Positions 44,462 through 53,322 of a stretch of 64,000 nt of DNA are shown here, piece after piece. The notes under the pieces were generated by a model. That model was not told the origin of the DNA, made no database searches, and saw only the letters and a program-made list of their open reading frames with translations. The position numbers and the translations under genes were made by a program. Source of the DNA: an uncultured Alphaproteobacteria bacterium. Lineage in GTDB: Bacteria > Pseudomonadota > Alphaproteobacteria > HIMB59 > GCA-002718135. The stretch spans positions 19,293-83,292 of the forward strand of contig CACFLO010000002.1 of NCBI GenBank assembly GCA_902567135.1. The letters are read 5' to 3'. Positions within the stretch are counted from its first letter, which is position 1. Each line of letters opens with the position of its first letter.

Positions 44462-45205
44462 TTAGTGTAAGTGATATGCATCGTTTATATATAAACACGT
44501 TAAGATGGCAAATACATACGCCTGCAAAAATGCGATTAATATTTCTAAACCAGTTAATGCAACAATAAATACAAGAGGAAGTGCTCCTGTGAAAAATGGC
44601 ATTGCTACAACAAAACCAGCAAAGACTTTAAGTAATGTATGACCTGCTAACATATTAGCAAAAAGTCTTACAGACAAACTGATGGGACGAGATAAATAAG
44701 AAATTACCTCAATTGGAATTAGTAAAGGGTGCATGTAAAATGGCACACCAGGAATATAGAAAAATGTGAAGAATTTTATTCCGTGATTTACAAATCCTAA
44801 AATTGTTACTCCTATAAATACAACTGATGCCAAAGCAAAAGTTACAATGATATGACTAGTAAAAGTAAATTGGTATGGGACCATTCCGACCATGTTGCCA
44901 ATTAAAACAAACATGAAAAGAGAAAAGACAAATGGAAAGTATTTTTTACCATTATCACCAACAGTATCACTTAATAATTGTGCAACAAAATTATACATTA
45001 GTTCAGATATTAACTGCATTCTTGTTGGTACTAGTGAGCGAGGATTAACTGTTAGTGTTAAAAAAAGTGTTATTACTGCAACAGTGATAATCATTGATAG
45101 TGATGAGTTTGTAAAGGAAATGTCGTATCCACCTATTTCTGTCCTAGTAAATGGAATAATCTCGAACTGTTCTAGAGGACTATGTTTTTCGCCTTTTGCT
45201 GCCAT
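44462..45205 (-). CDS. atpB: ATP synthase F0 subunit a
   Basis: 247 residues, about six transmembrane helices. The essential arginine lies in ISLSVRLFANMLAGHTLLKV, and SPLEQFEIIPFTR is the alphaproteobacterial N-terminal segment. Proton half-channels form between this subunit and the c-ring. It starts 25 bases after the stop of atpI. Confidence 0.97.
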   Translation of the reverse strand: MAAKGEKHSPLEQFEIIPFTRTEIGGYDISFTNSSLSMIITVAVITLFLTLTVNPRSLVPTRMQLISELMYNFVAQLLSDTVGDNGKKYFPFVFSLFMFVLIGNMVGMVPYQFTFTSHIIVTFALASVVFIGVTILGFVNHGIKFFTFFYIPGVPFYMHPLLIPIEVISYLSRPISLSVRLFANMLAGHTLLKVFAGFVVAMPFFTGALPLVFIVALTGLEILIAFLQAYVFAILTCLYINDAYHLH

Positions 45206-45230
45206 AATTTATAAAATGAATACTAATATT

Positions 45231-45512
45231 TTATTGTTTTTCAATGCGACGCATTACACGATAAACATTCAAAAATCCAGCTAATGCACCAAAAATAAAG
45301 AAAATAATTAATCCAAATGGTTTAGTCCCTAAATATTTATCCACAATAAGGCCAATTCCTACTCCTACAACCAAAGCAGCTATAATCTCTGTACTGATTT
45401 TGAAACCAAATCCGGCACCATTATCTTTTTTTGTTTTTTGATAAGGTGTATTGGTTGCTTTGGCAGTTTGGATTCGCTCTTTTAATTTTTGGAGTTTTTC
45501 TTCATCAACCAT
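45231..45512 (-). CDS. atpI: AtpI/AtpZ-type ATP synthase operon protein
   Basis: 93 residues: charged N-terminal 35 residues, then two transmembrane helices with STEIIAALVVGVGIGLIVDK and TKPFGLIIFFIFGALAGFLNVYRV. This is the small AtpI-like family (including AtpZ) that assists c-ring assembly or Mg2+ supply. It overlaps the smc stop by one base, so the F0 operon may be read through from the smc side. Confidence 0.88.
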   Translation of the reverse strand: MVDEEKLQKLKERIQTAKATNTPYQKTKKDNGAGFGFKISTEIIAALVVGVGIGLIVDKYLGTKPFGLIIFFIFGALAGFLNVYRVMRRIEKQ

Positions 45513-48151
45513 TATTCATCATCTTGTTCACGAATTTCAATAGCTTTTTCAAGATCTACAGAAACAAGTTGAGACACTCCTTGCTCGGGCATAGTAACAC
45601 CGAACAAACGGTTTACTCTAGCCATTGTCATTCGGTGGTGAGTAATAACTAAAAACTTTGTACTTGAAGTTTTGGCAATCTCTTCAACAAGAGTACAGAA
45701 ACGATCAACATTTGTATCATCAAGTGGTGCATCAACCTCATCTAGAACACAAATAGGAGCTGGGTTTGATAAGAAAACTGCAAATAACAACGAAAGAGCA
45801 GTTAATGCTTGCTCACCTCCAGATAATAAATTTAAATTTTGAAGTTTTTTTCCAGGAGGGCTTGCATAAATTTCTAATCCAGCCTGAAGTGGATCTGTTT
45901 CATCTGTAAATTTCAAATAAGCTTTTCCTCCTCCAAAAAGTTGAACAAATAGTTTTTGAAAATTTTCATTAACAACTCCATATGCTGCAAGTAAACGCTG
46001 CCTACCTTCTGTATTCAAAGAATCAATTGCTTCCCGCAGCTTTGATATTGCTGCAAGTAAATCACTTTGATCATTCTTAATAGATGAAACTTTTTTCTCT
46101 AAATCCTGCGCTTCTTCCTCTGCTAATAAATTGACACCTCCCAATCTTTCTTGTTCAGCAATTAACCTTTCTAAACGTCTTTCTAAACTATCTAATTCTG
46201 CTAAACCTTTATTAGGGTTAATCTGAGCTAAATCAAAAAGACCAGTTAGCTCAATTCCAAGACGTTCTCTTACTTGTGTGCCTAGTTGTTTATTTGTTTC
46301 ATTAATAGTATCAATTGCACCTTCTAGTCGGATTTTTTCTTCACGTAATTCATTTAATCTTACTTCTTCTAATTTTAATTTTTTATTTATCTCATTTGCT
46401 GCTTGCTCTTGTTGCTGTAGCTCAGTAGCAATCGTATTGTATTCTTTTTTATTATCATCAATTAATTTTTGTAGCCTTGTTTTTTCTGATGAAATAGTAT
46501 TTGGCATAGATCGCAACTCAAGAAGATCATTGTTTAATTTAATTTCTCTTTCTTTCAACTCCTCTAGTCTTTGCTGAGCTTTTTTTGAAATATCCATCCA
46601 TTGTTTTTCTTCTTTTGTGAGTTGTTTTAATCTTCGATTTTTAAGCTGCTCTAGCACTGCTTTTGTTGATGAATTTTGTTTTCCTTTTGAAACATAACCA
46701 TCCCAACGCCATATTTCTCCTTCCAAGCTTACTAAAACTTGACCAGGTAATAAGCTATCTTGTAATGCTAAAATATTAGATTTATCCTCAATTAATCCTA
46801 TAAAATCTAGCTTTTTTTTAAGATTTTCTGGCCCCTTGATAAGGTTTGAGAATTTTTTTATTTTTTCTGGAAAATTACTATTATTATCATCATGATTTAG
46901 TATACGCCAATGACTTGTCTCTTCTTCATTAATTGAAGCTATAAGCTCATCAGAAAATACTGCAGCTACAGCTTTCTCGAAACCATCTTCAAAATCTAAA
47001 TAATCAATAATAGGATTATTATTATGCTTCCTTCCTTCCTTATAAAGATCTTGCTCATTTACTTCTAAGAACAAATCACCTTGTTGTTTTTCAAGAATTG
47101 ATTTCTCCTCTCTTACTCTCTCCATGTTTTCATTAGCATCATCAAATAAAAATTGTTCTCGATCCATATCATTTTTAATTTGTTGGATTCTAATCTGGGT
47201 TTCTTCTACTGCATTACTTGCTCTATCAATTTCCTTTTCTTGATTATCTAAATTTATCGAATGTTTTTGCAGTTCAGCAGAGATTTGACTTTCTTTAAGA
47301 CGCATATTAGGCAGAGACTCTTGAACTTTTTCATATTCTACATTTACTTTTGCTACTTCTTGAGTTTGGTTAGATACAAGACTATCCTGGTTTTTTAATT
47401 TTGTAGCTACTTCGTCTAATTTTCTTTTTTCAACTTCCCATTTTTTATAAAACACTGCAGCTCTTGCTTTTGTAATATCTTTTTGGATATTTTTATATCT
47501 CTCAGCTTGTTTGGATTGTTTTTTCAGAACTTCTAATTGTTCTTCTTGCGCCTTTAATAAATCTTTTACTCTTTCCAAATTGGTTTCTGTTGCATTTAAT
47601 CGTAACTCAGCCTCATGCCTTCGTGAGTGCAACCCAGTAATACCCGCTGCTTCTTCAAGAAGGTTTCTTCGTTGTTCTGGTTTTGCAGCTATGATTGCAC
47701 CGACCCTTCCTTGACTTACCATTGAAGTTGATCTTGCTCCTGTAGCTGCATCAGCAAAAAGTAATTGCACATCCTTTAAACGAACCTCTTTCCCATTAAC
47801 TCGGTATTCTGAACCTTCTCCTCGCCAAATTCGTCTAGTCACTTCTATTTCATCGCTTTGATTAAATAGGCTTGGCGCTTGTCGTTCTGAATTATCTAAA
47901 TCAATCGTAACTTCAGCTATATCCCATGCGGGTCTGCCAGATGTCCCGTTAAAAATTACATCATCTAATTCACTCCCACGCATCTGTTTAGGTGAAAGTT
48001 CTCCCATAACAAAGCGAAATGCTTCTACAAGATTAGATTTTCCACAACCATTTGGACCAACAATTCCTGTAAGGCCTTGCTCTATAATAACTTCCGTTGG
48101 TTCTACGAATGACTTAAAGCCTTTAACTTTAAGCGTTTTAAATTTAATCAT
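45512..48151 (-). CDS. smc: Chromosome segregation protein SMC, short form
   Basis: 879 residues, against roughly 1150 for most bacterial SMCs. Both ATPase halves are intact: Walker A GPNGCGKSN (residues 32-40), the ABC signature LNLLSGGEQALTALSLLFA, and Walker B/D-loop CVLDEVDAPLDDTNVDRF. The hinge lies around residues 370-500 (with DFEDGFEKAVAAVFSDEL and GEIWRWDGYVSKGKQ). The loss is in the coiled-coil arms, so the molecule would be a shortened rod. It organises and segregates the chromosome, usually with ScpA/ScpB. Confidence 0.92.
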   Translation of the reverse strand: MIKFKTLKVKGFKSFVEPTEVIIEQGLTGIVGPNGCGKSNLVEAFRFVMGELSPKQMRGSELDDVIFNGTSGRPAWDIAEVTIDLDNSERQAPSLFNQSDEIEVTRRIWRGEGSEYRVNGKEVRLKDVQLLFADAATGARSTSMVSQGRVGAIIAAKPEQRRNLLEEAAGITGLHSRRHEAELRLNATETNLERVKDLLKAQEEQLEVLKKQSKQAERYKNIQKDITKARAAVFYKKWEVEKRKLDEVATKLKNQDSLVSNQTQEVAKVNVEYEKVQESLPNMRLKESQISAELQKHSINLDNQEKEIDRASNAVEETQIRIQQIKNDMDREQFLFDDANENMERVREEKSILEKQQGDLFLEVNEQDLYKEGRKHNNNPIIDYLDFEDGFEKAVAAVFSDELIASINEEETSHWRILNHDDNNSNFPEKIKKFSNLIKGPENLKKKLDFIGLIEDKSNILALQDSLLPGQVLVSLEGEIWRWDGYVSKGKQNSSTKAVLEQLKNRRLKQLTKEEKQWMDISKKAQQRLEELKEREIKLNNDLLELRSMPNTISSEKTRLQKLIDDNKKEYNTIATELQQQEQAANEINKKLKLEEVRLNELREEKIRLEGAIDTINETNKQLGTQVRERLGIELTGLFDLAQINPNKGLAELDSLERRLERLIAEQERLGGVNLLAEEEAQDLEKKVSSIKNDQSDLLAAISKLREAIDSLNTEGRQRLLAAYGVVNENFQKLFVQLFGGGKAYLKFTDETDPLQAGLEIYASPPGKKLQNLNLLSGGEQALTALSLLFAVFLSNPAPICVLDEVDAPLDDTNVDRFCTLVEEIAKTSSTKFLVITHHRMTMARVNRLFGVTMPEQGVSQLVSVDLEKAIEIREQDDE

Positions 48152-48154
48152 TAA

Positions 48155-48772
48155 CTATTCTGATAATATTTTATCAATGATTTGTCTAAATTCTTTTATA
48201 TTTTTATTTCCCTCGACAAGATTACCATTAACAATAAATGATGGTGTGGATTTGATATTAAAGTCTTTTTGAGCTGCCATAACACCGTCTAAAATGAGAT
48301 TTTCATTATCTAAATTGGAATAGCACTCATTAAACTCATCTTTTGTCATACCTCCGCTTTGCATTATTTTATAAAGTTCTTTTTTGCTGATTTTAGGATC
48401 CTTATTAACCCAAGTATTTTGAAGTTTATAAAGAGCATTCATGTAATCATATCGTAAATCGCTTGCAATACATCGCATCATCATACTTCCTAATAATGCT
48501 GGATAATTAAATGGATAATCACGGAAAACCATACGAACTTTACCTGTATCAATATATTCTTTTTTTATATCCGGCAGGGTGTTATTATGAAAACTAGCAC
48601 AATGACTACATGACATTGAAGCATATTCTATGATTGTTATTGGGGCATCTTTATTACCAATTACAAATTCATCCTCACTAATCTCTAAAGCTGATTTTTC
48701 ATTAGCCAAAAGAGTTTGGGGAGCTATTGTTATCAAAAAACCCCAAAAAGTTAAAAAAAACAGCTTTCTCAT
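48155..48772 (-). CDS. DsbA family thiol-disulfide oxidoreductase
   Basis: 205 residues with a signal peptide ending about TLLA-NE. The thioredoxin-fold active site CSHC is at residues 55-58 (ASMSCSHCASFH), and the cis-proline segment is KSTPSFIVNG. It is the 27-kDa-like DsbA/BdbD group that introduces disulfides in periplasmic proteins. Position between smc and the DUF721 gene is a conserved alphaproteobacterial arrangement. The start overlaps the upstream stop by one base. Confidence 0.9.
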   Translation of the reverse strand: MRKLFFLTFWGFLITIAPQTLLANEKSALEISEDEFVIGNKDAPITIIEYASMSCSHCASFHNNTLPDIKKEYIDTGKVRMVFRDYPFNYPALLGSMMMRCIASDLRYDYMNALYKLQNTWVNKDPKISKKELYKIMQSGGMTKDEFNECYSNLDNENLILDGVMAAQKDFNIKSTPSFIVNGNLVEGNKNIKEFRQIIDKILSE

Positions 48773-49293
48773 TATGCATCCTCCCTATTAATTGATAGAC
48801 CCAAATTAACAATAGATTTTTCCAATTCCTTATCTTTGATATTTTGCATTTCCTTTTTTAATAGTTCCTTTTCGTTATCGGTGGCTTCAAATCTCTCTGA
48901 TTTCAGAGGTTGCTCATTTTTTTTCTTAGGTATAAAGTTTTGTTGTAATCTTAAATCTGCAATAGCCTTATATCCAAAAAAACTATTAATTTTTTCTATT
49001 ATTGTGTCCCTGTAATGTTGGAATTCTACAGCTGCAGCTGGAGATACTCTTACTTTAAGAAAGTTTTTGAAGATTGGTTGATCAAACTCATCAAAATCTT
49101 CAGTTAGTCTCGATATTTTATCTGGTTCTGAATGCTCAGCAAAAAAAGATCCAACAATTTGAGGCCATTTTGAAAGTATTAAAAACTCTATTTTCCCATA
49201 TTTATTAGAGAAAACTCTATTTACATTTCCTAAACTATCGCCAATTTTTTTTGGGACAAACGCTCTTTTTGGCTCTGTATTCTTATATTTCAT
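48772..49293 (-). CDS. DUF721 / DciA-like protein
   Basis: 173 residues. The N-terminal domain has FSNKYGKIEFLILSKWPQIVGSFFAEHSEPDKI and FLKVRVSPAAAVEFQHYRDTIIEKIN as landmarks (read in parts: WPQIVG, SPAAAVEFQ), matching DUF721. DciA in this family loads the replicative helicase DnaB in bacteria lacking DnaC. The C-terminal third is charged and probably disordered. It is divergent from mutY by 49 bases. Confidence 0.82.
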   Translation of the reverse strand: MKYKNTEPKRAFVPKKIGDSLGNVNRVFSNKYGKIEFLILSKWPQIVGSFFAEHSEPDKISRLTEDFDEFDQPIFKNFLKVRVSPAAAVEFQHYRDTIIEKINSFFGYKAIADLRLQQNFIPKKKNEQPLKSERFEATDNEKELLKKEMQNIKDKELEKSIVNLGLSINREDA

Positions 49294-49342
49294 TGTTATA
49301 TATAAATGTATACCACCAAACTATGAAAGCAATAAGATACGC

Positions 49343-50389
49343 ATGGAAAAACAAATAATTTCTAAATTACTTGATTGGTATTCAGTAAATAAAAGGGATT
49401 TGCCATGGCGTTTTATCCAAAAAAATAATTTACCTAATACTTACTTTATTTTTGTTAGTGAATATATGCTTCAACAAACAACTGTACCAACTGTAAAAAC
49501 TCGCTTTGAGGAATTCATAAAAAAGTGGCCTACACTTAAAGATTTAGCTAAAATAACCGAACCAACAATTTTAAAATTTTGGTCAGGTCTTGGCTATTAT
49601 TCTCGAGCTCGCAATCTATTAAAGGCAGCAAAAATAATTGATAAAAATTTTAAATGCAAAATACCAGATAAATATGAAGATCTTATCACATTACCAGGTA
49701 TTGGGGATTATACGGCTAAGGCAATATTGGGTATAGGATATAATCAGCCGGTTATGCCTCTTGATGCAAACATTGAAAGAATCTTTGCTCGATTATACGC
49801 ATTTAATAAACCATTAATTAAAAATAAAAAACAACTTTCTAATCAAGCAGATTCTTTTTTATCAAAAAAATATTCTTCAAATTTAATTCAATCTTTTATG
49901 GATTATGGCTCCCTAATATGCACCCCAAGAAATCCTAATTGTTCAATTTGTAAGATTCAAAAATATTGTTTAAGTTATGAAAAGAAAATACAGAATATAA
50001 TTCCAGTAAAAGTAAAAAAACAAAGATTAAAACGTAAAAAATATACAAGAGCTTATGTGATAATTAATGAAAAAGAAGAAATTTTAGTTAGAACAAGATC
50101 ACCAAGAGGAATGTTAGCTTCAATGCTTGAAGTCCCAAATGATAAATGGGTAGAGAAAAAAAATTTATTAAAAAAAGATATTTTAATAAAAAAAATTAAT
50201 CAAAAATTTCAAAGAAAAGAATCGTTATTATATTCATTCAGTCACTTTGATCTAAATACTGATATATTTTATTTAAAAGTAATGAGAAAGAATTTTCCAC
50301 AACAGAAATGGCTTAACATTTCTAAATTTTCTGATTCTCAACTACCAACAGTTATGAAAAAAATTGTTGAAAAATCATTAATGAATTAA
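49343..50389 (+). CDS. mutY: A/G-specific adenine glycosylase
   Basis: 348 residues. SEYMLQQTTVPTV holds the catalytic Glu, LPGIGDYTAKAILG is the helix-hairpin-helix, and PLDANIERIFARLYA carries the catalytic Asp. The [4Fe-4S] loop has the exact C-x6-C-x2-C-x5-C spacing (CTPRNPNCSICKIQKYC). The C-terminal NUDIX-like domain recognising 8-oxoG spans about 235-345. It removes adenine mispaired with 8-oxoguanine. Its 3' end overlaps the convergent TauE/SafE gene by four bases. Confidence 0.96.
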   Translation: MEKQIISKLLDWYSVNKRDLPWRFIQKNNLPNTYFIFVSEYMLQQTTVPTVKTRFEEFIKKWPTLKDLAKITEPTILKFWSGLGYYSRARNLLKAAKIIDKNFKCKIPDKYEDLITLPGIGDYTAKAILGIGYNQPVMPLDANIERIFARLYAFNKPLIKNKKQLSNQADSFLSKKYSSNLIQSFMDYGSLICTPRNPNCSICKIQKYCLSYEKKIQNIIPVKVKKQRLKRKKYTRAYVIINEKEEILVRTRSPRGMLASMLEVPNDKWVEKKNLLKKDILIKKINQKFQRKESLLYSFSHFDLNTDIFYLKVMRKNFPQQKWLNISKFSDSQLPTVMKKIVEKSLMN

Positions 50390-51135
50390 AATAAATTATT
50401 AAAAAGAGTAACAATACCAATTATACCTAGTGCTAATAAAGAAATATTTCTAAAATATTTTTTTCCTGATGAATTAAAAAAAAGTGAACCAGTGTAGGAA
50501 GCTAAAATATAAATGGGGGATGCAAGTATTCCAGTAAATAGTAATTCAAAAGAAAATAAATTAAAAAAATATATACTAATTACTGTGCTAACAACAATTC
50601 CTGAAGACATAATTAATATATTTCCTCTAGTTACTTGATCACTATCTCCTTTTGATAAAAGAATTGTCGCAAAAGGGGGCCCACCCATACCAGTACTTCC
50701 TTGCATCAAGCCACTAATTGTACCACCTGTAATTAAGATGTATTTAGTGATAGCTGATTTTAAACGCCATCCACTAGCAATGAGTAGTACAAAAAAAATA
50801 ACTAAAATAGACATTAGTATTTTAATAATTTGCGCATCAACAGCAATAAGGAATATTGTACCAAATGGTATCATCAACATCATTGAAAAAAACATAGGGG
50901 AAATTTCTTTAAATTTACAATGCCTCATTCCAATAAAAGTTAAATAAATAGTTGTTGGAATTTCAATAATAATATTAAAAACAACAGCAAAGATAGGGGA
51001 GTATATAAATGAAAGTATTGGTATTGTAATAAGCCCAGATCCAAAACCTAAAAAACCACGAATAAAACCTGAAAAAATAATAACTATAATTATTAGTACA
51101 AATTTATCAGGTAAGTTATTTATAAGATATTCCAT
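50386..51135 (-). CDS. TauE/SafE family (sulfite/sulfonate exporter-like) membrane protein
   Basis: 249 residues, about seven or eight transmembrane helices. FSGFIRGFLGFGSGLITIPIL and LMQGSTGMGGPPFATILLS are the two repeated TauE/SafE signatures. Members export sulfite, sulfoacetate or other anions. A sulfite role would fit the sulfur-oxidation genes at 60-64 kb and the cysteate-lyase-like gene at 27.7 kb, but linkage is loose and the substrate is not determined. It is divergent from the aminotransferase gene. Confidence 0.87.
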   Translation of the reverse strand: MEYLINNLPDKFVLIIIVIIFSGFIRGFLGFGSGLITIPILSFIYSPIFAVVFNIIIEIPTTIYLTFIGMRHCKFKEISPMFFSMMLMIPFGTIFLIAVDAQIIKILMSILVIFFVLLIASGWRLKSAITKYILITGGTISGLMQGSTGMGGPPFATILLSKGDSDQVTRGNILIMSSGIVVSTVISIYFFNLFSFELLFTGILASPIYILASYTGSLFFNSSGKKYFRNISLLALGIIGIVTLFNNLF

Positions 51136-51186
51136 TACTTATGAATATTACTAGACTAAATTTTTTATTTTAACTAAACAAACATT

Positions 51187-52095
51187 ATGAATGAAATTTT
51201 TCCTCAAGGACATGCTTGGATAGATGGTAATTTTGTTGCACTTGCTGAAGCAAAAATATCTATACTAGATTGGGGTTTTCTTCGTTCAGATGCAACATAT
51301 GATGTTGTGCATGTTTGGAAAGGTCGTTTTTTTAGATTAGATAAACATATTGATCGTTTTTTTGAATCGACTAAAAAATTGCGAATGCCATGCCAAATGG
51401 ATCGTGATGAGATAAAAAAAATTTTAGCTGGTTGTGTTGAAAAAGCTAAATTAGAAAATGCCTATGTTGAAATGATACAAACAAGAGGCATTTCACCAAA
51501 TTTTGTTCGAGATCCGAGACAGGCAAATCCTCGTTTTATTGCGTTTGCTGTACCTTTTGGGTGGATATTAAAGCAAGAAGATTTTGAAAAAGGATTAGAT
51601 GTTCTTTTAACTGATATTAAAAGAATCCCTCCAAGTTCAGTGGATCCAACTATTAAAAACTATCACTGGATGGATTTAGTAACAGGAATGTTTAACGCTT
51701 ATGAAAAAGGAAATGATACAGCAATATTAGTTGATGAAAATAATAATATTAGTGAGGGACCTGGGTTCAATTTATTCTGTGTTGATGACAACGGTATTTT
51801 TACACCTGATTACGGCGTTCTAGAGGGCATCACAAGGCAGACAGTATTTGATTTAGCAAAAGAATTGAATATTTCTATTTTTAAAAAACCAATTTCAATT
51901 GAGCAATTAAAAAATGCTAACGAGTTATTTGCAACTTCAACAGCTGGTGGAATAATGCCTATTACAAAAGTTAATGGTGAACTAATTGGAGACGGAAAGG
52001 TTGGTGGAAATACTCGTAAATTACACGAGATATATTGGAAAAAACATAGTGATTCAAGCTGGAGTGTTTCAATTAATAAAATATTAGATAAATAA
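51187..52095 (+). CDS. Class IV PLP aminotransferase (BCAT / D-amino acid aminotransferase-like)
   Basis: 302 residues, fold type IV. WIDGNFVALAEAKISILDWGFLRSDATYDVV is represented by the landmarks ISILDWGFLRSDATYD; the PLP lysine is in TIKNYHWMDLV, and ISEGPGFNLFCV and FATSTAGGIMPITKVNG bind cofactor phosphate and substrate. The family covers branched-chain, D-amino acid and (R)-selective amine transaminases. The sequence is not a canonical IlvE, so the substrate is left open. Monocistronic-looking, with its own start region. Confidence 0.83.
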   Translation: MNEIFPQGHAWIDGNFVALAEAKISILDWGFLRSDATYDVVHVWKGRFFRLDKHIDRFFESTKKLRMPCQMDRDEIKKILAGCVEKAKLENAYVEMIQTRGISPNFVRDPRQANPRFIAFAVPFGWILKQEDFEKGLDVLLTDIKRIPPSSVDPTIKNYHWMDLVTGMFNAYEKGNDTAILVDENNNISEGPGFNLFCVDDNGIFTPDYGVLEGITRQTVFDLAKELNISIFKKPISIEQLKNANELFATSTAGGIMPITKVNGELIGDGKVGGNTRKLHEIYWKKHSDSSWSVSINKILDK

Positions 52096-52151
52096 ATATT
52101 TATTTTACCATATTTTTTATTATATATTTATTAATGTTTTTTAGATTTATA

Positions 52152-52160
52152 TTATCCACA
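52152..52160 (+). promoter_or_regulatory. Perfect DnaA box downstream of ccrM
   Basis: TTATCCACA, identical to the consensus DnaA box, lies in the 91-base convergent gap between the aminotransferase and ccrM genes. A second, one-mismatch version (TTATCAACA, 53304-53312) is upstream of ccrM. A single box may be coincidental. Confidence 0.4.
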
Positions 52161-52186
52161 GTCTACAAAAACGATTTCAGAATAGA

Positions 52187-53260
52187 TTAATTAAGTTTTT
52201 TATTTCGATAGTCTGATCTAACTTCATCTAACAGAGTTGTCTTTAATTTATTTTTTACATGCCAAAAATCCCATCCATTACAACTTGGAAGGCCTTGCAC
52301 CTTTGCTCCGAGTTGATGAATAGATCCTGATAAGTCCTTTATTTTAAGAGTCCCATCAATACTTACTGTTGCTTTGTAACGCTCTTTTTTATCTGTTAGG
52401 ACTGCGCCAGGAGGAATGATTCCCTGTTCGACTAATTCTCCAAAAGGTACTTTAGGTAAATCTTTTCTACTTTTTGTCATTGTTACTGTTTCATCTGAAA
52501 GGGGATTTGTATTTGTTAATCTTTTTTTAGCAAGTTTGATGTAATCTTTATCTTGTTCAAAACCAATAAAGTTACGTTGTAATTTTTTTGCCATTACCGC
52601 TGTTGTTCCTGAGCCTAAGAAGGGATCAAGTATCGTATCACCTATATTTGTTGAAGATACCATTATACGATATAGAAGCGCTTCTGGTTTTTGAGTTGGA
52701 TGTGAGCGTTGATTGTTAGTTTCTCTTAAACGTTCTTTACCTGCACAAATAGGAATGTGCCAATCACTACGCATTTGTTTACCATCATTAAGCTCTTTTA
52801 AATTTTGATAATTAAAAGTGTATTTTGCTTTTCGTGAAGTTGTACACCAGAGCAATGTTTCATGAGCATTAGTAAAACGTGTACCTCGAAAATTAGGCAT
52901 AGGATTTGTTTTATGCCAAATAATATCATTTAAAATCCAAAAACCAAGATTTTGAATAGATGTGCCTAGACGCAGTATATTATGATAACTGCCAATTACC
53001 CAAAGAGCACCACCATCTTTTAATACTCTCTTGCATTCTTTTAACCATATTAAACAAAATTCATCATAATCTTTATAAGTATCAAATTTATCCCAATCAT
53101 TTGTAACTGCTTCAACCGTTGTTTGGTCTGGTCGATACAAAGTATCTCTTAATTGCAGATTGTATGGGGGGTCTGCAAAAACAAGATCAATTGATTTATC
53201 AGGAATTTTTTTTAATAATTCAAGACTATCTCCGTGGGTGATTGAATTTTTCTTAATCAT
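52187..53260 (-). CDS. ccrM: Cell cycle-regulated adenine DNA methyltransferase CcrM (GANTC type)
   Basis: 357 residues. The beta-class order of motifs is seen: catalytic DPPYNL at residues 30-35 and the AdoMet-binding DPFLGSGTTAV around 212-222, with RSHPTQKPEALLYRIM between. The C-terminal RAMA domain (about 265-355, with LVEQGIIPPGAVL and GSIHQLGAKVQGLPSCNGWDFW landmarks) is typical of CcrM. It methylates adenine in GANTC after replication and so times cell-cycle transcription with GcrA/CtrA. No cognate nuclease is nearby. It is downstream of rnhB; no clear Shine-Dalgarno sequence precedes it. Confidence 0.93.
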   Translation of the reverse strand: MIKKNSITHGDSLELLKKIPDKSIDLVFADPPYNLQLRDTLYRPDQTTVEAVTNDWDKFDTYKDYDEFCLIWLKECKRVLKDGGALWVIGSYHNILRLGTSIQNLGFWILNDIIWHKTNPMPNFRGTRFTNAHETLLWCTTSRKAKYTFNYQNLKELNDGKQMRSDWHIPICAGKERLRETNNQRSHPTQKPEALLYRIMVSSTNIGDTILDPFLGSGTTAVMAKKLQRNFIGFEQDKDYIKLAKKRLTNTNPLSDETVTMTKSRKDLPKVPFGELVEQGIIPPGAVLTDKKERYKATVSIDGTLKIKDLSGSIHQLGAKVQGLPSCNGWDFWHVKNKLKTTLLDEVRSDYRNKKLN

Positions 53261-53267
53261 CTAAAAA

Positions 53268-53321
53268 GAATCTTTAAGGAGAAACGGAATCTCGTCAACG
53301 GAGTTATCAACAGGGAGAATC
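53268..53321. promoter_or_regulatory. Cluster of three GAATC sites and a DnaA-like box upstream of ccrM
   Basis: In the 62-base gap before ccrM, GAATC (a GANTC site) occurs at 53268-53272, 53287-53291 and 53317-53321, plus TTATCAACA at 53304-53312. On the minus strand, TTGACG (53298 to 53293) with a 17-base spacer leads to a weak AAAGAT -10, overlapping two of the sites. The layout suggests methylation-sensitive autoregulation, by inference. Confidence 0.5.
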
Positions 53322-53322
53322 T

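Noticed and set aside
44892..45284. 130-codon plus-strand ORF inside atpB
   Set aside because: Antisense shadow of a membrane protein gene with recognised function.
52152..53312. Chromosome replication origin around ccrM
   Set aside because: Only one perfect and one near DnaA box about 1.1 kb apart, with no AT-rich unwinding array or typical origin neighbours.
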